Origin: Lachnospiraceae bacterium
Lineage (GTDB): Bacteria > Bacillota > Clostridia > Lachnospirales > Lachnospiraceae
Direction of reading: 5' to 3'
Length of the DNA: 64,000 nt
Assembly (NCBI GenBank): GCA_015057865.1
Contig: SVDH01000010.1
Coordinates: 1 to 64,000, forward strand
Below the pieces are notes generated by a model. That model was not told the DNA's origin. It made no database searches and saw only the letters and a program-made list of their open reading frames with translations. The position numbers and the translations under genes are program-made. Shown here in pieces: positions 34,848-42,876 of this stretch. The stretch's first letter is position 1. Each line of letters opens with the position of its first letter.

Positions 34848-36197
34848 TTATTTTCTTCCTGCCAGTGCGTCATCAAGCGGCTTGCCAGCTGCTTCTCTGT
34901 ACTTGTCGTCTTTTGCCTTTACATGCTTAGACTGGAACAGAGCGCACAGGATGATGGAAACGATACCTGCAAACAGGATTACAACGAAGATTGCGTTGTA
35001 GCCTTTTGCGATCATAACGATTGCGATGATCATCGGGCCAAGAGAGGACAGGATGTTTGCGATCGGGTTAACTGCCGCAAATACTGTACTGAAGTCCTCA
35101 CGTCTCCAATACTGCGCTGCCAGAGATACCGTAAAGTTTGAAGATGCTCCCATGAACAGTGCCAGGAAGATTAGCGCTGCTACCAGAAGACCCGGCTTCT
35201 CCGGACTGGATGCCGCACCGAAGATACCTGCGATCAGCATAACTGCACATGCAATGATCATTGCGCGCTGTGTACCCATCTTCTGATCCAGAAGACCAAG
35301 CAGATAACTGCCGATCAGACCGAAGATCATGATCATCAACATAACGCCTGAGAATCCGCCGAACTTATCAAGACCTGCGCCCATCTGTCCGAGGATCGCA
35401 TTGGTCTGTGTCATCGTACCTACAGAGAACATAAGCAGGAAGCCTGCCGGAATGGTCAGGAACCAGAAGTCTCTTGTAGTAAGTGTATGATTCAGCTTCC
35501 AAACTGTGGTCTTCTTGTTCTCGATCTCCTGCTCCATCATGGCTTTTGCCATCTCCGGTGTCATGTTCGGATCGTTATCACGATAGCCGCCCTTCTCTTC
35601 CGGATAATCCGGAATGAATGCAACACCGATCAGCCAGCCGACGATCAGAACGATCAGGAACGGAAGGAAAGCAGATGCGATGTGCGGTGTGCCGCCTTTA
35701 AATGCTGCAGCAGCGAACGGGCCGATCACACCATTACCGATCGGGAATGCAAGTGTAGCAACACCCATAACGGAACCCTTCTTGGTCGGGAACCACTGTC
35801 CAACCAGGATGGACAGAGAGAATGTGCCGTACATAACAGAGAGAACAGTACCTACACCGTATACAACTCTCCAGATCATCTGCGGTGTACCCGGAATATA
35901 ACCCGGAATGAGCATGATACCGATCAGTGCCAGGATACTTAACAGACCCATGATCGAACCAAACTTCTTGATACTCTTCATGCGGCCGATAAAGTTACCA
36001 AGTACCAGCTGAACGATGATACCGATAACGGATGCCGTCGTATAGATCGTTGACAGAACTGCCTGTCCGCCATAAAGATCTGCAAGAATATTCAACGGAT
36101 AGTTACCGATTACCATATAAGCGATAAATGCGGTAGCGATCCATGCGATTAAGAGCCAACCTCTTGGGCCGTAACCTTTTCTAGCCTTTTGTTCCAT
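34848..36197 (-). CDS. MFS transporter of the oxalate/formate antiporter (OFA) type
   Basis: About 449 residues, 12 hydrophobic segments. RGWLLIAWIATAFIAYMVIGNYPLNILADLYG, VLSVMYGTFSLSILVGQWFPTKKGSVMGVATLAFPIGNGVIGPF and the large central loop (DYPEEKGGYRDNDPNMTPEMAKAMME) are characteristic of OxlT-like proteins. They exchange or take up small carboxylates; the substrate is not fixed by sequence. ATG 36197 has AGGAGG 6 nt upstream (the track TTG at 36203 is not needed). A good promoter lies 65 nt upstream. Transcribed alone. Confidence 0.82.
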   Translation of the reverse strand: MEQKARKGYGPRGWLLIAWIATAFIAYMVIGNYPLNILADLYGGQAVLSTIYTTASVIGIIVQLVLGNFIGRMKSIKKFGSIMGLLSILALIGIMLIPGYIPGTPQMIWRVVYGVGTVLSVMYGTFSLSILVGQWFPTKKGSVMGVATLAFPIGNGVIGPFAAAAFKGGTPHIASAFLPFLIVLIVGWLIGVAFIPDYPEEKGGYRDNDPNMTPEMAKAMMEQEIENKKTTVWKLNHTLTTRDFWFLTIPAGFLLMFSVGTMTQTNAILGQMGAGLDKFGGFSGVMLMIMIFGLIGSYLLGLLDQKMGTQRAMIIACAVMLIAGIFGAASSPEKPGLLVAALIFLALFMGASSNFTVSLAAQYWRREDFSTVFAAVNPIANILSSLGPMIIAIVMIAKGYNAIFVVILFAGIVSIILCALFQSKHVKAKDDKYREAAGKPLDDALAGRK

Positions 36198-36262
36198 AAA
36201 CAACCTCCTTTTCGCTTCGTACTACATTTTACGAACGGTTTCCCCTCCGGGAAGTTACCACA

Positions 36263-36291
36263 ATTATACAAAAAACGATTTGAAAACTCAA
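36263..36291 (-). promoter_or_regulatory. Sigma-A promoter of the MFS gene
   Basis: TTGAGT (36286-36291), a 17-bp spacer, and TATAAT (36263-36268) on minus. Confidence 0.75.
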
Positions 36292-36486
36292 CCTGTTTCG
36301 TAAAATTGCCTAAAAAATATAAACAAAATATAAACCGCCCATTTGCAGAAATTTTATCACAAGCCCAAAAGAAAAAGAAGACCTATTTTGCATGATATAC
36401 AATCAAGTATCTTATGAGGTCATGCCTTTTGGTAATGGAACTATTAAAATTTAGTTATCTCTGGGAGGGTGAGGTGTTAGATTTTA

Positions 36487-36612
36487 ACGGGTTTGTATCT
36501 TCGACTGTTAGACTTTGGCGGCTTTGCGCCTTTTTTGAGCGCAAAGTCGGCCTTTTTTAACATCTCAGTGCGCAAACCCGACAATCTTTAACAATCACGA
36601 TCACAAACCCGT
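36487..36612. repeat. 126-bp foldback element with internal hairpin
   Basis: A perfect 10-bp outer pair ACGGGTTTGT/ACAAACCCGT encloses a 10-bp hairpin GGCTTTGCGC/GCGCAAAGTC (one G-T pair) whose right arm is followed by GGCCTTTTTT, terminator-like on plus. On minus, related GGGTTTG-containing phrases recur (GACGGGTTTGTG, GTCGGGTTTGCG). It could be a small RNA gene or a dispersed palindromic element. Confidence 0.5.
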
Positions 36613-36676
36613 CATTCCTTCACACTTGCGACTTTTTGACAGGAGTGCACACCCTACTTGCCCGACTTTCTCACGC

Positions 36677-36712
36677 AAAAAAAGAACTGCAGCTACGCTA
36701 CAGTTCTTTTTA
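36677..36712 (-). terminator. Terminator after tRNA-Cys
   Basis: AAAAAGAACTG/CAGTTCTTTTT stem around a short GC loop, directly 3' of tRNA-Cys on minus. Confidence 0.85.
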
Positions 36713-36714
36713 AG

Positions 36715-36785
36715 AGGCGCCAACCGGAATCGAACCGGTGATAGAGGTGTTGCAGACCTTTGCCTTACCGCTTGGCCATGGCGCC
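36715..36785 (-). tRNA. tRNA-Cys (GCA)
   Basis: On minus the 7-bp acceptor GGCGCCA/TGGCGCC, the anticodon loop CTGCAAC (GCA), the TTCGATT T-loop and discriminator U are all readable; 71 nt. No encoded CCA. It follows tRNA-Asn in the same transcript. Confidence 0.95.
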
Positions 36786-36817
36786 ATATTTAATTCTTGA
36801 ACACTTTGGTGCTCTAG

Positions 36818-36890
36818 CTCCCCGAGTAGGACTCGAACCTACGACAACTCGGTTAACAGCCGAGCGCTCTACCAACTGAGCTATCGAGGA
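36818..36890 (-). tRNA. tRNA-Asn (GTT)
   Basis: On minus: acceptor TCCTCGA/TCGGGGA with discriminator G, D-arm AGCTCAGTTGGTAGAGC, anticodon loop CTGTTAA (GTT) and TTCGAGT T-loop; 73 nt. Confidence 0.95.
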
Positions 36891-37010
36891 TTATATAGGC
36901 TGTCAGCATTGCTGACAGCCTACAAAGAATAGCATATCTAAATATGATTTGTCAACCATATTCTACATAATCTACGGATGACTCCGTACGATATGAGCTA
37001 ATGCAATTAT

Positions 37011-37367
37011 TTATTTTGCCGGCGGAAGAAGAACTACCAGCATCTGAGCGGATTCTGTACCTGTATTTGTAACGCACTTCGGTGAACCACCTGCGATATG
37101 AACGCTGTCGCCTTTTTTCAGAACTGTCTCAACGCCATCTTCGCCTTTGAATGTCATCTCGCCTTCAAGAATGAAGTAAATGGACTCAGCCGGGTTAGCT
37201 GCGAATTCTGTGCCGCCGCCTGCCGGAAGGAAATGTGTAATACCATTGATCAGCTGACCGCCATCAACGTCCTGCGGATCATGCAGTCTGGTGCATTTGC
37301 ACTCAAGATGTCCCGGTGCTGTGTAAACGTATGTGCCGTCTTTTTTTGTGATTTTGTATCTTGCCAT
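37011..37367 (-). CDS. Small single-domain cupin
   Basis: 118 residues of one cupin barrel. Motif 1 is degenerate (GGGTEFAANPAESIYFILEGEMTF) and motif 2 is GDSVHIAGGSPKCVTNTG. The usual metal-binding histidines are mostly replaced (only one His, in motif 2), so it may bind a ligand rather than catalyse. Many such cupins are sugar- or small-acid-binding or isomerase-like. It is transcribed alone, upstream of the tRNA pair on the same strand. Confidence 0.78.
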   Translation of the reverse strand: MARYKITKKDGTYVYTAPGHLECKCTRLHDPQDVDGGQLINGITHFLPAGGGTEFAANPAESIYFILEGEMTFKGEDGVETVLKKGDSVHIAGGSPKCVTNTGTESAQMLVVLLPPAK

Positions 37368-37516
37368 AATCGCTACCCTCCTGAAGAAGTACGTATCATT
37401 TTAAGTACCTCTTTAATCAAAATGTTAACAACATATCCAATATACACCTTTTTTTTGGTAAAATCAACGGTTCCGGACAAGATTAAGACCTGCTTCCGAC
37501 ATGGAAATAACAGACC

Positions 37517-38305
37517 TTATCCCAATGCCACGTCCAGAGCCATCATCAGACTGAAACCGACAGCAAAAAACAAAACGCCGATATTGGAATGTTCACCCGC
37601 GGACATTTCCGGAATCAACTCTTCCACTACCACATATAACATGGCTCCGGCCGCAAACGTCAAAAAATATGGCATCGCCGGAACTACCAGACTTGCGACC
37701 AAAATGGCCACCCCACCAAAGACCGGCTCAACCGCCCCGGAAAGAACACCAAGCCCAAACGACTTCGGTTTACTTTTCCCCTCTGCAAAAAGAGGCATGG
37801 AAATGATCGCGCCTTCCGGGAAGTTCTGTATTGCAATACCAAGCGCCAGCGCCAGCGCTGCACCCGCGGTAATACCGCCGGATCCGGAAATCAGGCCGGC
37901 ATAAACGACCCCTACTGCCATGCCTTCCGGGATGTTATGCAATGTCACAGCCAACACCATCATCATGGTCCGATCCAGCCTGCTTTTCGGGCCTTCCAAC
38001 TGATCCGTCTGCCCGATCCTCCTGTGAAGATGCGGTATCAAATGGTCCAGCAGAAACAAAAACAAAACACCCAGCCAAAAACCGATCACTGCCGGAAGAA
38101 ATGCCCATCGGCCCCGTTCCGCCGACTGTTCAATGGCCGGTATGATCAGGCTCCAGATCGAAGCTGCTACCATTACCCCAGCTGCAAAGCCGGTCAGAGC
38201 CCGCTGAACGCTGACCTTTAAATCGTTTTTAAGAAGAAAAACACAGGCAGCTCCTGCTGATGTACCTATAAAGGGAATCAAAAGCCCGATGATACTCATG
38301 TTCAT
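37517..38305 (-). CDS. ZIP-family divalent metal transporter
   Basis: About 262 residues with 8 hydrophobic segments. The metal-path motifs VTLHNIPEGMAVG (TM4) and IAIQNFPEGAIISMP (TM5) are clear, with a His-containing loop (LDHLIPHLHRR) between TM3 and TM4. It imports Zn, Fe or Mn. The ATG at 38305 (MNMSIIG) is used, with AAGGAC upstream; the track start 38329 would overlap the previous gene. It is the last gene of an operon with two methyltransferases, preceded by a possible DtxR-type site. Confidence 0.85.
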   Translation of the reverse strand: MNMSIIGLLIPFIGTSAGAACVFLLKNDLKVSVQRALTGFAAGVMVAASIWSLIIPAIEQSAERGRWAFLPAVIGFWLGVLFLFLLDHLIPHLHRRIGQTDQLEGPKSRLDRTMMMVLAVTLHNIPEGMAVGVVYAGLISGSGGITAGAALALALGIAIQNFPEGAIISMPLFAEGKSKPKSFGLGVLSGAVEPVFGGVAILVASLVVPAMPYFLTFAAGAMLYVVVEELIPEMSAGEHSNIGVLFFAVGFSLMMALDVALG

Positions 38306-38315
38306 CTTTTTGTCC

Positions 38316-38939
38316 TTACTTTTTCGCAAGCACCGTGATCCACGGCATTTTCGGATGATGCCAGGAACGAACCTGGGAGAATCCGGCTGTTTGCAATACT
38401 TCCGTGAGCTGTTCAGCGGTATAACACGTCATACCGTTGATTATTTTCTCATATTTAAGTCCGGTTTCATCCATACCATCGGATTCATTGCAGATCAAAA
38501 AATACCCGCCCGGTTTCAGGACACGGTTTACTTCCGAAAAGCAACGCTCCAGTCCCGGCCAGAAATAAACGGTTTCAAAAGCCGTAGCCAGATCAAAGGT
38601 TCCCTCTTTAAATGGCAGCGAAGCCACACTGGCCTGCTTTACAAGACATCGGCCTGCCACTATCATTTCACGGTTGATCTTTTTTGCTTTTTCGACAGAA
38701 ATATCCGAATAATCAACCGCGATCAGTTTTGCTTCCGGATAATGTTTCAACAGTTCTGCTGCATTTCTGCCGCCTCCGCATCCAAGTTCGACAATACGCC
38801 TCGCCTCTACCTCATCCAGATATGACATTCCCCAGTCGGCCTGCTTCACATGACCGCTGTTCATACCTCTGACCATCATTTTACCGAGGACCCCCTCCGG
38901 TTTTCGTGTTTGATTCACAAAGTTTTTAAACAATCCCAT
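38316..38939 (-). CDS. Class I SAM-dependent methyltransferase
   Basis: 207 residues. IVELGCGGGRNAAELLKHYP is the SAM glycine loop, LIAVDYSDISVEKAKK is motif II, and LATAFETVYFWPGLERCFSEVNRVLKPGGYFLI is the Methyltransf_11 core. The C-terminal AGFSQVRSWHHPKMPWITVLAKK closes the fold. It lies between a membrane-anchored methyltransferase and the ZIP gene, 6 nt after the former. Substrate is unknown. Confidence 0.82.
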   Translation of the reverse strand: MGLFKNFVNQTRKPEGVLGKMMVRGMNSGHVKQADWGMSYLDEVEARRIVELGCGGGRNAAELLKHYPEAKLIAVDYSDISVEKAKKINREMIVAGRCLVKQASVASLPFKEGTFDLATAFETVYFWPGLERCFSEVNRVLKPGGYFLICNESDGMDETGLKYEKIINGMTCYTAEQLTEVLQTAGFSQVRSWHHPKMPWITVLAKK

Positions 38940-38945
38940 ATTTTG

Positions 38946-39737
38946 TCACTTCCTTCCGGTAAGCAGTGCAGATCCGGAAAGTGCCATCCACGCAGCTTCC
39001 CGCTTCATCATAAATCTGCCATTAGTAGTATCAATCAGTTGAACCTCGTCGTACCCCATCGTTTTCAGTTTTTGGACAAACGCCTGCATATCACCATATT
39101 TTGATTTCGAAAAAATATCATGCAGGGCAAACGTACCGCCCTTTTTCAGAACACGAAGCGTTTCCAAAAGTACCGCCTGGCGGTCATCCGTCGGAATATT
39201 ATGATAAACATAATTACTTACGACCGCATCAAAGCTCTCATCCGGAAAGTCGAGATGTGTCGCATCTCCTTTCTGAAAAGAGACATTGCTTACACCCTCA
39301 GATTTTGCATTCATCTCACACAACGGTTTGTTAAAAGAAGCATATTCCCTGCCCCAGCGATCAATACCGACAAAGTCCGTCCCCGGGTTTCGTTTTGCAC
39401 AGGCAATCGTAAGCGCGCCGCTTCCACAGCCAACATCCAGTCCCTTTGCGCCATCCGGAAGTATCACACAATCCGCGATCCCCTCAATGATCTGTTTCGA
39501 CATCTGCCGCCTGCCGTTGTAGGAAAAAGCACGGTACATGAGAGTCATCCATATGGAAACACAAGCCCCTAATACCGTCAGAATAAGAAAAATAACAGAC
39601 AGCACGGTTTTCTGTACTCCGGCAGTAATACCGCTCAGACCAAAGATCATAAACAGCACCAGACATACGACCGTCACCAGAACAGTGGTCAGCACCATGC
39701 CCTTCGGCATCCAGTTTTTATAATCCGGTTTCATCAT
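38946..39737 (-). CDS. Membrane-anchored class I SAM-dependent methyltransferase
   Basis: About 263 residues. Two N-terminal transmembrane helices (GMVLTTVLVTVVCLVLFMIFGLSG and VLSVIFLILTVLGACVSIWMTLMY) precede a methyltransferase domain (GLDVGCGSGALTIACAKRNP, FVGIDRWG, LDFPDESFDAVVSNYVYHNI, LKKGGTFALHDIF). The membrane anchor suggests a lipid or quinone-like substrate, but that is inference. The ATG at 39737 has AAAGGAA upstream. First gene of the methyltransferase-methyltransferase-ZIP operon. Confidence 0.8.
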   Translation of the reverse strand: MMKPDYKNWMPKGMVLTTVLVTVVCLVLFMIFGLSGITAGVQKTVLSVIFLILTVLGACVSIWMTLMYRAFSYNGRRQMSKQIIEGIADCVILPDGAKGLDVGCGSGALTIACAKRNPGTDFVGIDRWGREYASFNKPLCEMNAKSEGVSNVSFQKGDATHLDFPDESFDAVVSNYVYHNIPTDDRQAVLLETLRVLKKGGTFALHDIFSKSKYGDMQAFVQKLKTMGYDEVQLIDTTNGRFMMKREAAWMALSGSALLTGRK

Positions 39738-39790
39738 CAACAATTCCTTTCTTTTTTGTATAGATGATAGTTTTTATGCTTATCACTAGT

Positions 39791-39865
39791 TTAGACTAAC
39801 CCATATTCAAAAAAAATATCCTTGCAAGCGATCGATAGTATTATTTAGGTTAGCCACATCTAACC
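39791..39865. promoter_or_regulatory. DtxR/IdeR-like operator candidates upstream of the ZIP operon
   Basis: GGTTAG-CCACAT-CTAACC (39848-39865), within TTTAGGTTAGCC, and TTAGACTAA (39791-39799) resemble the TTAGGTTAGCCTAACCTAA type of iron/manganese regulator box. They lie 54-128 bp upstream of the operon that ends in a metal transporter. Confidence 0.5.
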
Positions 39866-39918
39866 AGTGTTATTATACATCCTTTGCAAACATCCTTCAA
39901 GAGTCTTCCTATGTAACA

Positions 39919-39960
39919 CAAAAAAAGACATCGGAATGCTTTTGCATATCCGATGTCTTT
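39919..39960 (-). terminator. Terminator after tRNA-Ser
   Basis: AAAGACATCGGA...TCCGATGTCTTT hairpin with TTTTTTT following on minus, 3' of tRNA-Ser. Confidence 0.85.
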
Positions 39961-39965
39961 CTTTA

Positions 39966-40054
39966 CGGAGAAGGAGGGATTTGAACCCTCGCGCCGGTCT
40001 CCCGACCTACACCCTTAGCAGGGGCGCCTCTTCAGCCAACTTGAGTACTTCTCC
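39966..40054 (-). tRNA. tRNA-Ser (GCT)
   Basis: 89 nt with the long variable arm of serine tRNAs. Acceptor GGAGAAG/CTTCTCC with discriminator G, anticodon loop CTGCTAA (GCT) and T-loop TTCAAAT are seen on minus. Confidence 0.95.
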
Positions 40055-40170
40055 TCATTTGCCTGAGCCTTTTGCTCTTATGAAATTCACAGCCGTTATT
40101 CGATGACTGCACATGTCAGTATACTAAAGTCCGCTTTTCTTGTCAACCGATGAAATGTCAGGAAATGAAT

Positions 40171-40195
40171 GGAAGCGGTCTTTTTATGACCGCTC
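40171..40195 (-). terminator. Possible terminator after the 62-residue membrane protein
   Basis: GGAGCGGTC/GACCGCTTCC hairpin with an A/T-rich loop about 12 nt after the stop codon; there is no clear T-run. Confidence 0.4.
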
Positions 40196-40206
40196 CCGCT
40201 TTGCAT

Positions 40207-40395
40207 TTAACTATTTTGACTTGGCTCTTTTGGTTTCATCACCAGGTTGATGATCAGAGCAATCCAGGAAAAGAATATACTCAAAACCACCCAGGCTGCG
40301 ATCGAACGATTTTTCTGTTTCGCCACATAGATGTTAAGGACCAGACACACAATCCATATGATAATACCTACAATTGAAACACCAGGATTTGCCAT
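40207..40395 (-). CDS. 62-residue two-helix membrane protein
   Basis: Two hydrophobic helices (VSIVGIIIWIVCLVLNIYVA and IAAWVVLSIFFSWIALIINLVM) flank a short basic loop (KQKNRS). The arrangement resembles small phospholipase-D-nuclease-N-like or superinfection-type membrane proteins, but no family is certain. A strong AAAGGAGGATAG ribosome site supports translation. It is single, between tRNA-Ser and the flavodoxin-like gene. Confidence 0.65.
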   Translation of the reverse strand: MANPGVSIVGIIIWIVCLVLNIYVAKQKNRSIAAWVVLSIFFSWIALIINLVMKPKEPSQNS

Positions 40396-40493
40396 AACCC
40401 TATCCTCCTTTAAAAAACATGTTTACAGTTCAATCTCCTGTTTCAGTTTACTACTTTTGTTCTATTATGTCTATAATTAATTGATCCCCACTG

Positions 40494-41420
40494 TTATTTG
40501 ATCGGCTCCGGCAGTTCCATCGCTCTGTCATAAGCAGCGTACTTCGGTGATTTTTCTTTGATCGTCGCCATGTTGTCAGCCGCTTTTTTGTGACCTTTTC
40601 TGATGTTGTTGTCATGCAGGCGCTTGCCCCAGATCGACCAGCGGTTCTTTGCGATCTCTTCCTCTGTGAAATCAACGATCAGATCGTCATCCACCATAGA
40701 AAGTGTTGCCTTGGTCAGGCACTGCGGGCAGTACCAGCCGTCCGCTCTCTTCTCTAACAGATTGCCGTGGCAGTCCGGGCAGATACCGGTCGTGCCGACA
40801 TATGCCGGTGCTTTGCCTTCCTGTTTTGCAAGATATGCATCCGCCAGGTTGTCACCCATCTTGCGCATACGCTCTAACACATCATCCTCTAACAAAACCG
40901 CGCCCTTTGACGGCATGAAGTCAAAATGGACCGCATCGACCAGTGCCTCGTAAGATCCTGCCATCTCCATCGCGATCATCTTGCAGACATTCAATGTAAA
41001 GTTTGTCCAGTCCGTTCCGCCGATCGAGAATGCCGCGCCGATCTTGTTTTCTTTTTCCACCATGTCTCTGTAATTGCCGGAAGCATGCATCTTATTCAGC
41101 AGCTTGATCAGCTGGCCGGTCGGCAGAAGATTATATGCCGGGCTTGAAACGATGATGATATCCGCCTCACGCATCTTCTGCTCGATCGCGTAAAAATGAT
41201 CGGAACCGTTTTTATGGATGCAGCGGAACTCCCAGTTCCCTTTCAGATGATTGATCATGCAGCTCTCACATCCGATGCAGGTATTGATATCTGTCTCCTG
41301 TACGCGTACGAACTCGCATTCCGCATCCGGTAAACGTTTTTCAATCTGCATGAAGACTTCCTTCATCATGATCTCAGTGTTGCCGTTCTTTCTGCCGGAA
41401 CAAAATCCAAAAACCTTCAT
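40494..41420 (-). CDS. Flavodoxin-family NAD(P)H reductase with C-terminal zinc ribbon
   Basis: About 308 residues. The N-terminal part is an iron-sulfur-flavoprotein/NADPH-FMN reductase-like fold (FGFCSGRKNGNTEIMMKEVF, TCIGCESCMINHLKG, IIIVSSPAYNLLPTGQLIKLLNK). After residue 210 a two-CxxC module (GICPDCHGNLLEKRADGWYCPQC) is added, then a basic tail. Such proteins bind FMN and a metal or Fe-S site; the electron partner is unknown. ATG 41420 has AGGAGG 6 nt upstream. Transcribed in the same direction after the fumarase genes. Confidence 0.8.
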   Translation of the reverse strand: MKVFGFCSGRKNGNTEIMMKEVFMQIEKRLPDAECEFVRVQETDINTCIGCESCMINHLKGNWEFRCIHKNGSDHFYAIEQKMREADIIIVSSPAYNLLPTGQLIKLLNKMHASGNYRDMVEKENKIGAAFSIGGTDWTNFTLNVCKMIAMEMAGSYEALVDAVHFDFMPSKGAVLLEDDVLERMRKMGDNLADAYLAKQEGKAPAYVGTTGICPDCHGNLLEKRADGWYCPQCLTKATLSMVDDDLIVDFTEEEIAKNRWSIWGKRLHDNNIRKGHKKAADNMATIKEKSPKYAAYDRAMELPEPIK

Positions 41421-41450
41421 TTTCAACCTCCTTTACAAGCTACAACCTCA

Positions 41451-42014
41451 CTATTTGAATTTCTGACGATATTCCTCCACTGCGGTCTCATACAGATTGT
41501 TTCCTTCACAATCCGCAACCACGATGACCGGAAAATCTTCTACCCAAAGCTTTCTGACTGCCTCAGCGCCCAGATCATCATAAGCGATCACTTCTGATTC
41601 TTTGATCCGTTGTGACAAAAGCGCTCCCGCGCCGCCGACTGCAGCAAAGTAAACTGCCTGATTTCTGCAAACAGCATCCAACACTTCCGGAGAACGCTTG
41701 CCCTTTCCGATCATCCCGGAAAGGCCCATGTCCAGAAGCGTCGGTGCATAGCGATCCATCCGTGTCGCTGTCGTCGGACCTGCAGAGCCGATCGGACGAC
41801 CTTCTCTTGCCGGAGACGGCCCCATGTAATAAATCACCGCGTCCTTTACCTCAAACGGAAGCTCTTTTCCTTCGTCCAGGCCTTCGATCATGCGCTTATG
41901 TGCCGCATCACGTGCCACATAGATCGTACCGGTCAGATAAACATAATCACCTGCGCGGAGTGAGGAGGAAATCTCTTTGGTGAGTGGTAAGTTCAGTTTC
42001 ATTTCTTTGGACAT
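41451..42014 (-). CDS. fumB: Fumarate hydratase, beta subunit (class I, Fe-S)
   Basis: 187 residues matching the C-terminal half of class I fumarase/tartrate dehydratase. LNLPLTKEISSSLRAGDYVYLTGTIYVARDAAHKRM, YYMGPSPAREGRPIGSAGPTTATRMD and YFAAVGGAGALLSQRI are characteristic. It pairs with the alpha subunit 12 nt upstream to make the oxygen-sensitive [4Fe-4S] enzyme interconverting fumarate and malate. L-tartrate dehydratase is an alternative; the two cannot be separated by eye. Confidence 0.85.
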   Translation of the reverse strand: MSKEMKLNLPLTKEISSSLRAGDYVYLTGTIYVARDAAHKRMIEGLDEGKELPFEVKDAVIYYMGPSPAREGRPIGSAGPTTATRMDRYAPTLLDMGLSGMIGKGKRSPEVLDAVCRNQAVYFAAVGGAGALLSQRIKESEVIAYDDLGAEAVRKLWVEDFPVIVVADCEGNNLYETAVEEYRQKFK

Positions 42015-42026
42015 AGCTTTTTCCTC

Positions 42027-42866
42027 CTACACCGTCACCGAAATATGCCGGTTCACATGGCAGCAGATATTGACTGCCACCGGAAGTCCCGCAATGTGCG
42101 TCGGATAGGTGTTGATATTCACTGCGAGTGCTGTAGTCGTTCCGCCAAGTCCTCCGGGCCCGATTCCGAGACCGTTGATCTTATCAAGCAGCTCTTCTTC
42201 CATCTCGCGGACATACGGAATCTCTGAATGTGTTCCGACCGGTCTTGTAAGCGCCTGCTTTGCCATCAGCGCACACTTTTCAAATGTACCGCCGACACCA
42301 ACGCCCAGCACCATCGGCGGACATGCATTTGGACCCGCATCGGCTGCTGCAGTCAGGATCGCGTTCTTCACGCCTTCGATGCCGTCTGCCGGCTTCAGCA
42401 TGAAAACACGGCTCATGTTTTCACTGCCGAATCCTTTTGGCGCAAGTGTGATCTTTACCTGCTCACCGGGTACGATCGACGTATGGATCACAGCCGGTGT
42501 ATTGTCCTTCGTATTTTCACGGATCAGCGGATCTGAAACGACAGACTTTCTTAAATACCCTTCCGTATAGCCCTGTCTCACACCTTCGTTCACAGCATCC
42601 GTAAAATCACCGCCGACAAAGTGTACATCCTGTCCGATCTCAAAAAACAGAACCGCCATTCCCGTATCCTGACAGATCGGGATCATCTCCGACTCGGCAA
42701 TCTTAAGATTTTCCTGCAGCTGTCCGAGAATCTTTTTTCCAAGCGGAGACTTTTCCGAAGCCTCTGCTCCGTTCAGCGCCTGCTTCATATCATCCGACAA
42801 CTCATGGTTGATCCGGATACACATATCACGGACATTCTCTGTGATTTCGTTGACATTTATTTCTCT
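42027..42866 (-). CDS. fumA: Fumarate hydratase, alpha subunit (class I, Fe-S)
   Basis: About 279 residues. Fe-S ligands are seen in IPICQDTGMAVLF, DAGPNACPPMVLG and TFEKCALMAKQA, with GIGPGGLGGTTTALAVNI near the end. The ATG at 42866 (MREINVNEI) follows the gyrA stop by 10 nt and uses AGGAG inside the gyrA end; the track start 42899 lies inside gyrA. The gene is therefore in the gyrB-gyrA transcript. It converts fumarate and malate together with the beta subunit. Confidence 0.85.
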   Translation of the reverse strand, partial: REINVNEITENVRDMCIRINHELSDDMKQALNGAEASEKSPLGKKILGQLQENLKIAESEMIPICQDTGMAVLFFEIGQDVHFVGGDFTDAVNEGVRQGYTEGYLRKSVVSDPLIRENTKDNTPAVIHTSIVPGEQVKITLAPKGFGSENMSRVFMLKPADGIEGVKNAILTAAADAGPNACPPMVLGVGVGGTFEKCALMAKQALTRPVGTHSEIPYVREMEEELLDKINGLGIGPGGLGGTTTALAVNINTYPTHIAGLPVAVNICCHVNRHISVTV

Positions 42867-42876
42867 CATGCTTCTA

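Larger units (their letters stand above)
36198..36714. other. Gene-free 0.5-kb stretch upstream of the MFS gene
   Basis: Holds the MFS promoter (36263-36291), an AT-rich stretch, a foldback element (36487-36612) and the tRNA terminator (36677-36712). No coding frame of note. Confidence 0.6.
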
